A stretch of 9,325 nt of DNA from positions 1 through 9,325 of the forward strand of contig CAYVTA010000085.1 in NCBI GenBank assembly GCA_964454355.1. The letters run 5' to 3'. Of the stretch, positions 1 through 7,496 are shown piece by piece. Positions within the stretch are counted from its first letter, which is position 1. Each line of letters begins with the position of its first letter. The stretch is from UBA1081 sp964454355. GTDB taxonomy: Bacteria; Bacillota; Clostridia; Oscillospirales; Acutalibacteraceae. Under the pieces are notes generated by a model, which was not told where the DNA came from, did no database searches, and saw only the letters and a program-made list of their open reading frames with translations. Made by a program: the position numbers and the translations under genes.

Positions 1-1668
1 CAGCAGGACTTTTCACCACTTGAAAAGACAATACATAAAATCAATTTTGCAAAGGATGACCCTGTTACAATTACTTCGCATGAGGTGTATTTTTCTCTTT
101 ATCAGCAGCTTGCCGGCAATAGCAATGATGAAGATGATGAAACAGACGGAGAAGACGCTGTAGAGCGTTTTGTAAAGCTCTTCAACAAAAATTTCTTTGA
201 CCTTATCATTGTAGATGAGTGTCACAGGGGCTCGGCAAAAAAAGATAGTAACTGGCGTAAAATTCTCGAATATTTCTCATCAGCTACTCAGATTGGTATG
301 ACAGCAACACCTAAGGAAACAAAGTATATCTCAAACATTGATTACTTCGGTGAACCGATATACACTTATAGCCTTCGTGAAGGTATTGAGGATGGTTTCC
401 TTGCACCATTTAAAGTTATAAATATTAAAACAAACATTGGTGAGGGTTGGAGACCTTATAAGGGGCAGCTTGATAAAAACGGTTACGAAATAGAAGACAG
501 AATTTATACCAATAGTGATTTTGATTACAATATCATTATCGAAGACCGTACTTATGAGGTTGCAAGAGAAATTACTGAATATCTCAAGAGTACCGACAGA
601 ATGCAGAAAACTATTGTTTTCTGTGCAACAGAAGACCACGCTGAAAGAATGCGAGTTGCTCTTAATAATCTTAATGCCGATATGTGCAAAGAGAATCCCG
701 ATTATGTTGTTCGTATCACAGGCTCTGACACATACGGAAAAAGCAAACTTGACTACTTTATTTCTGTTTCATCACCTTATCCTGTTATTGCAACAACATC
801 CAAATTACTTTCAACCGGTGCTGACTGTAAAATGACAAAACTTATTGTCCTTGATGAAATGATTGGTTCAATGACTGAATTCAAGCAGATTATCGGTCGT
901 GGTACCCGTTTAAGAGAGAAAAACGGAAAAACACATTTCGTAGTAATGGATTTTCGCAATGTATCACGTCTCTTTGCTGACCCTGAATGGGATGGATATG
1001 TGCAGCAAGATGAAGATTTTGGTAAACCTCCCAAACCACCTGTATTAATAGACCCACCATTTCCTCCGAATCCTATATACCCACCGGATGAAAAAAGGAA
1101 ATACATTGTTGATGAACGTGGCTGCACAGTATCTGTTTTAGGAAAAACCGTTTCTGTTTACGATGCTAACGGAAAACTTCTTCATCAGGAAAGTATTATT
1201 GATTACACCAAGTCAAATATACTCGGAAAATATGCGTCTCTTGATAATTTTATCCGTCAATGGACTTCTGAAGAAAAGAAAGAGGCAATTAAGAATCTGC
1301 TTGCAGAGCAAGGTATTGATTTACAACAGATGAAAGAAGACCAAGGAATGGAAGCTGTTGATGATTTTGACTTCATCTGCCATGTCGCTTATGACAAAAA
1401 GCCTCTCACTCGTCGTGAACGTGCCAACAATGTTAAAAAGCGTGACTTCTTAAGTAAATACAGCGGTGTGGCAAGAGAAGTTCTTGAAACTTTGCTTGAC
1501 AGATATATGAACACAGGTATTTACGAAATCGAAAAAACAGAAGTTCTTAAGCTTGATGATTTCAAAAAATATGGTAAACCTTCAAAAATTGCAGCATATT
1601 TCGGAGGTAAAGACGGATATCTTAAAGCTGTAAAAGAGCTTGAAGATGAATTGTATAAGGTGGGTTAA
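1..1668 (+). CDS. hsdR: Type I restriction enzyme subunit R (HsdR), 5'-truncated by window edge
   Basis: This is the motor and nuclease subunit of a type I restriction enzyme, which translocates DNA using ATP and cleaves unmethylated DNA. The frame is open from base 1, so the start lies outside the window and 555 C-terminal residues are visible. Numbering from the first codon, superfamily 2 helicase motifs run in order: motif II DECH at 72-75, motif III GMTATP at 99-104, a VFCAT strand at 206-210, STGAD at 271-275, and motif VI QIIGRGTRL at 296-304. A proline-rich linker follows at about 342-363, then a C-terminal region like that of EcoEI/EcoAI-type R subunits, which contacts the methyltransferase core. 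The N-terminal PD-(D/E)XK nuclease domain and the Walker A motif must lie upstream and cannot be checked here. The stop codon is two bases before the next gene. Family assignment is secure; the EcoEI-like subtype is an inference. Confidence 0.95.
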   Translation, partial: QQDFSPLEKTIHKINFAKDDPVTITSHEVYFSLYQQLAGNSNDEDDETDGEDAVERFVKLFNKNFFDLIIVDECHRGSAKKDSNWRKILEYFSSATQIGMTATPKETKYISNIDYFGEPIYTYSLREGIEDGFLAPFKVINIKTNIGEGWRPYKGQLDKNGYEIEDRIYTNSDFDYNIIIEDRTYEVAREITEYLKSTDRMQKTIVFCATEDHAERMRVALNNLNADMCKENPDYVVRITGSDTYGKSKLDYFISVSSPYPVIATTSKLLSTGADCKMTKLIVLDEMIGSMTEFKQIIGRGTRLREKNGKTHFVVMDFRNVSRLFADPEWDGYVQQDEDFGKPPKPPVLIDPPFPPNPIYPPDEKRKYIVDERGCTVSVLGKTVSVYDANGKLLHQESIIDYTKSNILGKYASLDNFIRQWTSEEKKEAIKNLLAEQGIDLQQMKEDQGMEAVDDFDFICHVAYDKKPLTRRERANNVKKRDFLSKYSGVAREVLETLLDRYMNTGIYEIEKTEVLKLDDFKKYGKPSKIAAYFGGKDGYLKAVKELEDELYKVG

Positions 1669-1670
1669 TC

Positions 1671-2183
1671 ATGAGTAAGATGACATCGTGGCACGTTGGG
1701 GTTTCTGCAGAAGCATTCGTTGCCGCACAGTTTGCCAGATTAGGATATGATGTTTCTGTTCAGTACGGAGCAAACCAACCTGAATATGATTTGATTGCTG
1801 TTGACGAAGAAAAAATGTTGAAAATATCTGTTAAAGGCAGTCAGGACGGTAGTTGGGGATTAACTCAAAGTCTGAAAAAAGGTCGCACCTATCATGAAGC
1901 CGCTGATGAATGGTTAAGCCGTCATCATAAAAAGACTATATTTTGTCTTGTGCAATTCAAAAATACATCTGAATTTCAAATGCCGAGGATGTATCTTGCT
2001 TCTCCTGATGAAATTGCAGAAGTGTTATGCAGAGAAGCAGGTGGACGTGGCGATACCATTTTGTATGAGCATCATGAGTGGGGACCAACAGCAGGAGCTT
2101 ACGGTACTGTTGATAAACTTCCCGAAGAATGGTTGTTTTCAATAGACCGAGCAAAAGAAATGTTTGAAAAGTATGGATTATAA
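1671..2183 (+). CDS. Small PD-(D/E)XK nuclease-like protein inside the hsd operon
   Basis: A 170-aa soluble protein with no signal peptide or membrane segment. Its N-terminal half has the layout of a PD-(D/E)XK nuclease fold: helix with E14 (SAEAFVAAQF), strand and turn with PEYD at 37-40, then a strand with ISVKGS at 52-57 and a following SWGL segment. D40 and K55 fit the catalytic D and K. The position usually held by E, D or Q is S53, so the metal site looks degenerate or altered. The C-terminal half is rich in W, H and acidic residues and I do not recognise it. The start ATG sits two bases after the hsdR stop, with the ribosome binding site AAGGTGGG inside the end of hsdR, so translation is probably coupled. 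The position between hsdR and hsdM suggests an accessory role in the restriction system, perhaps DNA binding or cleavage. This is inference; the gene is real with high confidence, the function is not established. Confidence 0.75.
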   Translation: MSKMTSWHVGVSAEAFVAAQFARLGYDVSVQYGANQPEYDLIAVDEEKMLKISVKGSQDGSWGLTQSLKKGRTYHEAADEWLSRHHKKTIFCLVQFKNTSEFQMPRMYLASPDEIAEVLCREAGGRGDTILYEHHEWGPTAGAYGTVDKLPEEWLFSIDRAKEMFEKYGL

Positions 2184-2195
2184 AGAGGTGCAACA

Positions 2196-3674
2196 ATGAG
2201 TTTATCAAATTTTGTTAAACGAATAAGAGATATAATGCGTAATGACGCCGGTATCAACGGTGATGCACAGCGTATCGAACAGATGGCATGGATGCTTTTC
2301 CTTAAAGTGTATGATGCCAAGGAAAAAGACTGGGAATTTGATGATGAAGATTATGTGTCAATCATTCCCGATGAGTGCCGTTGGAGTAATTGGGCTGTTG
2401 ATGACCGTTCAGGTAATGCAATGACAGGTGATAATCTTCTTAACTTTGTCAATAATGTGCTTTTTCCTACACTGAAAGGTTTATCTGTAAGCAAAGATAC
2501 TCCTATCAAAAAATCAATCGTAAAAACTACTTTTGAAGATGCGAACAACTATATGAAAGATGGTGTTCTTCTTCGTCAGGTTATCAATGTTATTGATGAG
2601 CTTGAACTTGATGACTATGAAGAAAGTCACGCTTTCGGTGATATTTACGAAAGTATCCTTAAGGAACTTCAGAGTGCAGGTTCCTCAGGTGAATTTTATA
2701 CACCTCGTGCCGTAACTGATTTTATGGCAAAAATGATTAAACCGAAAATCGGTGAAAATGTTGCTGATTTTGCATGCGGTACAGGCGGTTTCCTTACAAG
2801 CTGGCTTAAAGAGTTGTCAACTCAAATTGAAACTACTGACGACCAGGAAAAATATGATAAATCTATTTACGGTATTGAGAAAAAGCAGTTCCCTTATATG
2901 CTTTGCATTACAAACATGCTCCTTCACGGTATAGATGTGCCGAAGATTTATCACGATAACTCATTACTCCGTGATGTTCTTGACTATACCGAAGATGACC
3001 AGTTTGAAGTTATTCTTATGAATCCTCCTTATGGTGGTAATGAAAAAAATGAAGTAAAAAATCACTTCCCGTCAGACCTTGCAAGCAGTGAAACAGCAGA
3101 CCTCTTTATGTCTGTTATTATGTACAGACTTAAAAAGAACGGTCGTGCAGCAGTTATTCTTCCAGACGGATTCCTTTTCGGTACAGACAATGCAAAAGTG
3201 GCTATTAAGAAAAAACTCCTCTCAGAATTTAATCTTCATACAATCATCCGTATGCCTCATAGTGTTTTTGCACCTTATACATCTATTACAACAAATATTC
3301 TTTTCTTTGACAGAATAGGTCCTACAACAGAAACATGGTTTTATCGTCTTGATATGCCTGAAGGATATAAAAATTTCTCAAAGACAAAGCCGATGGAGCT
3401 TAAGCATTTTGCACCTGCTATGGATTGGTGGGACAACCGTGAAGAAATTACTGTTGAAGGTTTTGATAAAGCAAAGAAATATACAGCAGAAGAAATAGCT
3501 GAAAAGAATTACAATATCGACCTTTGTGGTTATCCTCACGAGGAAGAAGAAATCCTTCCTCCTAAAGAGCTTATTCAGCAGTATCAGGCTAAAAGAGCAA
3601 GTCTTAATGCTGATATTGACCGCATCCTTACACAGATTATTGATATTTTAGGAATTGACATTACGGAGGAATGA
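2196..3674 (+). CDS. hsdM: Type I restriction-modification methyltransferase subunit M (HsdM)
   Basis: Transfers a methyl group from S-adenosylmethionine to N6 of adenine. Two copies bind one HsdS to form the methyltransferase, and with HsdR the full restriction complex. The protein has 492 aa, a normal length for the family. Residues 1-130 form the helical HsdM N-terminal domain. The catalytic domain starts near SGEFYTPRAV (164-173), a conserved family signature. Motif I DFACGTGGF (191-199) binds the cofactor and motif IV NPPY (276-279) is the catalytic site of N6-adenine methyltransferases. Both motifs are intact, so activity is expected. Start choice is supported by AGAGGTG at 2184-2190, five bases before the ATG. 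The gene lies 12 bases after the accessory gene, and its stop overlaps the first in-frame ATG of hsdS in ATGA (3671-3674), the usual arrangement for coupled expression. Confidence 0.97.
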   Translation: MSLSNFVKRIRDIMRNDAGINGDAQRIEQMAWMLFLKVYDAKEKDWEFDDEDYVSIIPDECRWSNWAVDDRSGNAMTGDNLLNFVNNVLFPTLKGLSVSKDTPIKKSIVKTTFEDANNYMKDGVLLRQVINVIDELELDDYEESHAFGDIYESILKELQSAGSSGEFYTPRAVTDFMAKMIKPKIGENVADFACGTGGFLTSWLKELSTQIETTDDQEKYDKSIYGIEKKQFPYMLCITNMLLHGIDVPKIYHDNSLLRDVLDYTEDDQFEVILMNPPYGGNEKNEVKNHFPSDLASSETADLFMSVIMYRLKKNGRAAVILPDGFLFGTDNAKVAIKKKLLSEFNLHTIIRMPHSVFAPYTSITTNILFFDRIGPTTETWFYRLDMPEGYKNFSKTKPMELKHFAPAMDWWDNREEITVEGFDKAKKYTAEEIAEKNYNIDLCGYPHEEEEILPPKELIQQYQAKRASLNADIDRILTQIIDILGIDITEE

Positions 3675-3676
3675 AA

Positions 3677-5227
3677 ATGACCGGACAACAGCTTAAAAAT
3701 TCAATATTGCAGATGGCTGTTCAGGGCAAGCTTGTTCCGCAGGACCCTAATGATGAACCTGCTTCTGTTCTTTTGGAACGCATCCGAGCAGAAAAGGAAG
3801 CCCTGATAAAAGCCGGCAAAATCAAGAAAGAAAAGAATCCTTCTGTAATATTCCGTGGTGCCGATAATTTGCCTTATGAGAAAGTCGGCAAAAACGAGCC
3901 AGTTTGCATCGCTGATGAAGTGCCTTTTGATATTCCTGATAGTTGGGAATGGGTTCGTCTTGGAATGATTTCTTCTTATGCCCATACTAAACAAAAAATT
4001 AATGCTCAAAATGCCCCGGCAGATATGTGGCTGCTTGACCTTGAAGATATTGAAAAAGGTGGAAGGCTTTTAGAACGAAAAACTGTTGGTGAACGAAAAT
4101 CTGTCGGAGATAAAACTTTTTTTGAAAAAGGTGATATTTTATATAGCAGGCTTCGACCATATCTATTGAAAATTTTAGTTGCAAATGATTGTGGAATTTG
4201 TACACCTGAAATTGTGCCTTTTAAGGTTTTTGGAAAACTCGACCCAGAATACATTGTTAGCTTCTTGAAATGCCCATATGTGGATGCTGTCATAAACTCG
4301 GTCACCTATGGGGTAAAAATGCCCAGAGTAGGTACAGAAACAATGACCGGATTTCTGGTGCCAATTCCTCCGCTTTCTGAGCAAAAGAGAATTGTTGCAA
4401 AGTTGAGAGATATGACACCGCTTATTGACAGCTACTCCGAAGCGTATGACAGAGCCTCAGATTTGAATCAAGAGTTCCCAGACCTTCTCAAAAAATCCAT
4501 CCTTCAAGAAGCTATTCAAGGAAAACTCAAATCTAAAAATCAATTTGACGAATCTGTTTCTGTACTTTTAGACCGCATCAGAGCTGAAAAACAAGCACTT
4601 GTTAAGGCTGGTAAAATCAAAAAAGATAAGAATGAGTCTGTTATTTTCAGAAGGGATAATTCTTATTATGAGAAATCAGACGGAATTGAGCGTTGCATTG
4701 ATGACGAAATTCCGTTTGAAATACCAGAACACTGGTGTTGGAGTAGACTTGGACAAATAAGTACATATTCTCAAAGAAAAGAGATTATTAATGCACAAAA
4801 TGTTTCAAGTGATATATGGGGGCTTGACCTTGAGGATATTGAAAAAGGCGGAAGATTATTGCAAAAAATATCTGTCGGAAGTCGCAAATCAATTGGAGAT
4901 AAAACAGTTTTTAAAAAAGGGGACATTTTGTATAGCAGACTTCGACCATATCTATTAAAAATTTTAGTTGCAGATGACAGTGGAATATGTACATCAGAGA
5001 TTGTACCTTTTACAACCTACGGTAATATTTATAATGAATTTATAGCATTATATCTAAAATCACCATATGTAGATAATTTGATTAATACAATCACTTATGG
5101 TGTAAAAATGCCAAGAGTAGGAACAGAAACGATGGTAAATTTATTGGTTCCGCTTCCACCAATATCAGAACAATACAGTATTGTTTCTGTATACAATTCT
5201 CTATTGTCATTTATCGAGCAATTATAA
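3677..5227 (+). CDS. hsdS: Type I specificity subunit (HsdS) with two near-identical recognition domains
   Basis: Chooses the DNA target of the type I enzyme; each target-recognition domain (TRD) reads one half of a bipartite site while helical conserved regions set the spacing and dock HsdM. I place the start at ATG 3677 because GGAGGA (3665-3670) is six bases upstream; ATG 3671 overlaps the hsdM stop but abuts that ribosome binding site. From 3677 the protein has 516 aa. It is a tandem duplication: helical segment LKNSILQ (from residue 6) then TRD1 (about 81-241), and LKKSILQ (from 271) then TRD2 (about 344-504). Both TRDs share LDLEDIEKGGRLL, GDILYSRLRPYLLKILVA and TYGVKMPRVGTETM blocks. 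My hand alignment gives about 108 of 161 identical residues without gaps. The protein ends soon after TRD2, as expected for the circularly organised HsdS layout. A self-complementary target is inferred. Confidence 0.95.
   Translation: MTGQQLKNSILQMAVQGKLVPQDPNDEPASVLLERIRAEKEALIKAGKIKKEKNPSVIFRGADNLPYEKVGKNEPVCIADEVPFDIPDSWEWVRLGMISSYAHTKQKINAQNAPADMWLLDLEDIEKGGRLLERKTVGERKSVGDKTFFEKGDILYSRLRPYLLKILVANDCGICTPEIVPFKVFGKLDPEYIVSFLKCPYVDAVINSVTYGVKMPRVGTETMTGFLVPIPPLSEQKRIVAKLRDMTPLIDSYSEAYDRASDLNQEFPDLLKKSILQEAIQGKLKSKNQFDESVSVLLDRIRAEKQALVKAGKIKKDKNESVIFRRDNSYYEKSDGIERCIDDEIPFEIPEHWCWSRLGQISTYSQRKEIINAQNVSSDIWGLDLEDIEKGGRLLQKISVGSRKSIGDKTVFKKGDILYSRLRPYLLKILVADDSGICTSEIVPFTTYGNIYNEFIALYLKSPYVDNLINTITYGVKMPRVGTETMVNLLVPLPPISEQYSIVSVYNSLLSFIEQL
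3692..4399 (+). repeat. hsdS internal repeat, copy 1 (conserved region plus TRD1)
   Basis: First half of the duplicated coding sequence. It matches 4487-5188 at an offset of 795 bases in the helical region and exactly 789 bases through the recognition domain. The best DNA block is 4151-4183, which equals 4940-4972 except for one silent base. Confidence 0.9.
4487..5188 (+). repeat. hsdS internal repeat, copy 2 (conserved region plus TRD2)
   Basis: Second half of the hsdS duplication, in direct orientation to copy 1. The two-codon offset change lies between the helical region and the TRD. Divergence is concentrated in a few patches (after KVFGKL/TTYGNI, and the LLERKTV/LLQKISV region), while the central YSRLRPYLLKILVA segment is identical in both. 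Confidence 0.9.
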
Positions 5228-5373
5228 TTTTTTGAATCTATAGTCATAAAAAAAGATTTTGATATGATAACTAAAATATAAAATAGCAAGAATGGGCAAA
5301 GTTCTTGCAAAAACACTACAGCATACAAGGATAACGCAATAGGCAATATATTCTACAGTGTGTGTTTAATAAA

Positions 5374-5408
5374 AAATGAGGCTCTGCTATAAAAACAGAG
5401 CCTCATTT
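5374..5408. terminator. Bidirectional intrinsic terminator between hsdS and the converging operon
   Basis: A perfect 13-bp stem (AAATGAGGCTCTG at 5374-5386 with its complement at 5396-5408) encloses a nine-base A-rich loop. T-rich DNA follows on the + strand (TATTTTTATA) and, read on the - strand, TTTTTATTAAA follows the other side. It sits between the hsdS stop and the stop of the converging 138-aa gene, so it can end both transcripts. Confidence 0.9.
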
Positions 5409-5412
5409 ATTT

Positions 5413-5829
5413 TTATACAGATTTTTTTAATGCTTTATAATTTCTCCACAGACGATTGAAGGCAAATGCTGCTGCTTGAAGTGTGCGTTCTTCGTTGTTG
5501 CCATCGAAAATATGTCCGTGACCATCCATTACCAGTTTGTTTGTATCATCAAAAAGTCTGGCAATAACAAGTCTGTCATCAACAATACAGTCCAAGTAAA
5601 GTCTGTCGATGGTTATTTTTTTTAGTAATTCTTCAGGGAAATTTATTGTTGACGGAACCAAGTTTTCATCAAAAACCACATTGTATAAATATCCCTGTGA
5701 TGTCGGAGAATATTTTTTGTTTGTAACAAATCCTTGTTTGTTACAAAATTTTGAGATTTCTTTTGTTCTGAATTCTTTGGGTAATTCTGCATAATTTACA
5801 ATTTTGATTCTATCTGAAACTTTTATCAA
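5413..5829 (-). CDS. Hypothetical protein, last gene of the integrase operon
   Basis: A 138-aa soluble protein that I do not recognise. No signal peptide, membrane helix or known motif is visible. The start is TTG at 5829, supported by AAAAAAGGAG nine bases upstream; no nearby ATG in frame fits better. Visible traits are a basic, Lys/Arg-rich N-terminus with a possible short helical unit (residues 17-33), a strand-rich middle (about 45-97) with several acidic pairs (VDD, FDD), a DGHGHIFDG turn at 102-110, and an amphipathic C-terminal helix (111-136) ending in a basic tail. It begins 26 bases after the ribbon-helix-helix gene and ends at the bidirectional terminator, so it is the distal gene of the excisionase-integrase operon. 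A role in element maintenance or transfer is possible only by position. Confidence 0.75.
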   Translation of the reverse strand: MIKVSDRIKIVNYAELPKEFRTKEISKFCNKQGFVTNKKYSPTSQGYLYNVVFDENLVPSTINFPEELLKKITIDRLYLDCIVDDRLVIARLFDDTNKLVMDGHGHIFDGNNEERTLQAAAFAFNRLWRNYKALKKSV

Positions 5830-5855
5830 TTTTTTATACTCCTTTTTTAAGTTGT

Positions 5856-6170
5856 TTATATATCAAGTGCTTCAATTATTTTCATAATATACATAATATT
5901 TTCAAGAACATCATTTTCCTGTTTTATCTTTTCAAGCCGTTTCAATTCATTAGTGAGTTCCACAAGGTACTGTTCAAGATATTTCTGAACCCTGATATTC
6001 GGATGCACTGTTATTTCCTTGTTCATCAATCTTCTCATAATATACTCTTGTTTCTGAAGTCCTGATGTTCTGACTTCCATATCAAGCTGATATGCTTCTT
6101 CCGGGGACAGGTTGAAGGTGACTTGCTTGCACCTCCACCTGCCCTTTCTGTCTCTTTTCTTCTCGGACAA
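5856..6170 (-). CDS. Ribbon-helix-helix DNA-binding protein, MobC-like
   Basis: A 104-aa basic protein with a lysine/arginine-rich N-terminus (residues 1-15), then a ribbon-helix-helix pattern: strand KQVTFNL (15-21), helix A (22-34) and helix B around QKQEYIMRRLM (39-49). The C-terminal half (59-100) is a long charged helix likely to form a coiled coil. This resembles MobC-type relaxosome accessory proteins of mobilisable elements, but no relaxase is visible in the window, so it could equally be a local repressor. The start is TTG at 6170, directly abutting the integrase stop, and its ribosome binding site AGGAGGTGAT lies inside the last codons of the integrase gene. Expression should therefore depend on ribosomes finishing the integrase. 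RHH fold is likely; MobC naming is tentative. Confidence 0.75.
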   Translation of the reverse strand: MSEKKRDRKGRWRCKQVTFNLSPEEAYQLDMEVRTSGLQKQEYIMRRLMNKEITVHPNIRVQKYLEQYLVELTNELKRLEKIKQENDVLENIMYIMKIIEALDI

Positions 6171-7295
6171 TTAATCACCTCCTGTCATTTTTTCATTGAG
6201 AGCATCTGCAATCTTCTGGTCTGTACCTTCATATCGATGTGTGTAGTAATTCGTCATATTTATTCTTGAGTGTCCTGCGCGATATGCTATATCAACTGAA
6301 TTGCAACCCATATTTGCCAACATCGATATATTTGAATGACGAAAACCGTGAAGTGTGATTTTTTTGACATTCGCAGCTTCAATGGCTTTCTTCAATTTAT
6401 CATAAAAAGTGCTGTATGTAATAGGGAAGATTCTTGTATTCTCATCAATGTCATAGAAACCACTAATGTATTCTTTCAGCTCCTGAGCCAAATCTGCAGG
6501 TATGCTAAATGTTCGGACGCTGCTGTCATTTTTCGGCTTTGTTATAACATCCTTTTTCTTAATCTTCTGATAGCTTTCATCAATTCGGATTGTGTTATTT
6601 TCGAAATCAATATCAGAGGGAGTAAGAGCCAACAATTCCCCTCTTCTCAAGCCACACCAGAAGAGTACCTGAAACGCATAGTAGAAAACCGGGTCATATT
6701 CAAGCTCTTTTATGAATCTTCTGTATTCTTCAATTGTCCAGATTATTTTTTCTTTACATGTTTTTTTGCCGATTCTATCGACATCTTTCATCACATTTTT
6801 TCCTAACTTATGATACTTCATTGCATAATTCAATACTGCGTTGAGCTGTGTTTCCATGGAATACCAATAAGAAGGTGCATATTCTATTTCTGCATCATCA
6901 ATTAATTGACTCTGCCATATTCGAATGTCATTTTCATCAATTTGATGCACAACCTTATCCCCGAGATAAGGGAGAATTTTCGATTCGAAGATATTTTTTT
7001 TGTTCTCGTGTGTATTTTCATTTATTCTCTTCTTTTTCAGCAAATCTTCCAAATATTCTTCAACAAGTTTACTCATTGTCATTATTTCATCAGGAGTTCT
7101 GATTGCTTCTTTTTTCCTAATGATTGCCGGCAAATCCTTTTCAACCCATGCATTTGCATCCTTTTTCTTTTTAAAACCTCTTTTGCAAGTTCGGTGTTTC
7201 TTCCCGTCTGGACTTATGTAAGTATAAGCTACTCGATAGGGACTATTTTTATCTTCTTTATTTTCTTTATAAATATTAACTGTATAGTTGCTCAT
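6171..7295 (-). CDS. int: Tyrosine recombinase / integrase of a mobile element
   Basis: Catalyses site-specific insertion and excision of an integrative element through a tyrosine-DNA intermediate. The 374-aa protein has the three-domain build of Tn916/phage-type integrases: an N-terminal arm-site DNA-binding domain (about 4-62, with YRVAYTYISPDGKKHR and a basic KKKKDA segment), a SAM-like core-binding domain (about 72-165), and the catalytic domain (about 185-365). The catalytic set appears complete: R217 in CGLRRGE, K253 in ITKPKND, H316 and R319 in LHGFRH, H342 in AGHS, and the nucleophile Y351 in NYYTH. Start ATG 7295 follows AAGGAGG with eight bases spacing. It lies 15 bases after the excisionase-like gene, a standard xis-int pairing. 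No frame disruption is visible, so it should be active. Its attachment sites were not found. Confidence 0.95.
   Translation of the reverse strand: MSNYTVNIYKENKEDKNSPYRVAYTYISPDGKKHRTCKRGFKKKKDANAWVEKDLPAIIRKKEAIRTPDEIMTMSKLVEEYLEDLLKKKRINENTHENKKNIFESKILPYLGDKVVHQIDENDIRIWQSQLIDDAEIEYAPSYWYSMETQLNAVLNYAMKYHKLGKNVMKDVDRIGKKTCKEKIIWTIEEYRRFIKELEYDPVFYYAFQVLFWCGLRRGELLALTPSDIDFENNTIRIDESYQKIKKKDVITKPKNDSSVRTFSIPADLAQELKEYISGFYDIDENTRIFPITYSTFYDKLKKAIEAANVKKITLHGFRHSNISMLANMGCNSVDIAYRAGHSRINMTNYYTHRYEGTDQKIADALNEKMTGGD
6174..6183 (-). promoter_or_regulatory. Ribosome binding site embedded in the 3' end of the integrase gene
   Basis: On the - strand AGGAGGTGAT, a near-perfect anti-16S match, overlaps the final codons of the integrase and precedes TAA and then the TTG start of the ribbon-helix-helix gene. 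It fixes that non-ATG start and indicates translational coupling. Confidence 0.85.
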
Positions 7296-7310
7296 TTTTC
7301 TTTCCTCCTT

Positions 7311-7496
7311 TTATGCTGCCTTAAAAAACTTACTCATAAAGTAACTTCTCTGAACCTTGCCTTTGAAAGTCAGATAGCCCTGTTCTTTAAGTTCATTATT
7401 TAATTTAACGATAAGTTTGCATGCATATGAATATGAATATCCTAAAAATTCTGCTACTTCATTTGGTGTCATAAATTCATTTGTTGAGTTTGTCAT
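7311..7496 (-). CDS. xis: Excisionase-like small helix-turn-helix protein
   Basis: A 61-aa protein directly upstream of the integrase gene. Residues 9-35 (MTPNEVAEFLGYSYSYACKLI and following) form a MerR/excisionase-like helix-turn-helix, followed by a short wing (YLTFKGKVQRSYF). Such proteins bend attachment-site DNA and bias the integrase toward excision, and often also control the operon. I choose ATG 7496, because AAAGGA lies nine bases upstream; an ATG at 7514 would add six residues but has no ribosome binding site and would itself include this Shine-Dalgarno. The fold and position make excisionase the best reading, but a plain transcriptional regulator cannot be excluded. Confidence 0.8.
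   Translation of the reverse strand: MTNSTNEFMTPNEVAEFLGYSYSYACKLIVKLNNELKEQGYLTFKGKVQRSYFMSKFFKAA

Noticed and set aside
331..639. 102-aa open frame antisense to hsdR
   Set aside because: It overlaps conserved helicase coding sequence, has no recognisable domain and no ribosome binding site evident; it is a shadow of hsdR.
5286..5308. Hairpin GCAAGAA/TTCTTGC downstream of hsdS
   Set aside because: The 7-bp stem is followed by A-rich rather than T-rich DNA on the + strand, and the strong bidirectional terminator lies 66 bases further on; no function can be supported.
5292..5342. 16-codon frame starting MGKVLAKTLQ after hsdS
   Set aside because: No ribosome binding site, very short, and overlaps the small hairpin.
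3677..5412. Phase-variable hsdS inversion system using the nearby tyrosine recombinase
   Set aside because: No second hsdS or hsdS fragment and no inverted repeats matching hsdS are visible in the window; the integrase has an arm-binding domain and an excisionase partner, which fits a mobile element rather than an hsdS invertase.
6336..7403. Long open frames on the + strand (156 and 165 aa) across the integrase gene
   Set aside because: Compositions rich in F, I, S and C are typical of antisense of AT-rich lysine-rich genes; the - strand encodes an integrase with a full catalytic set.
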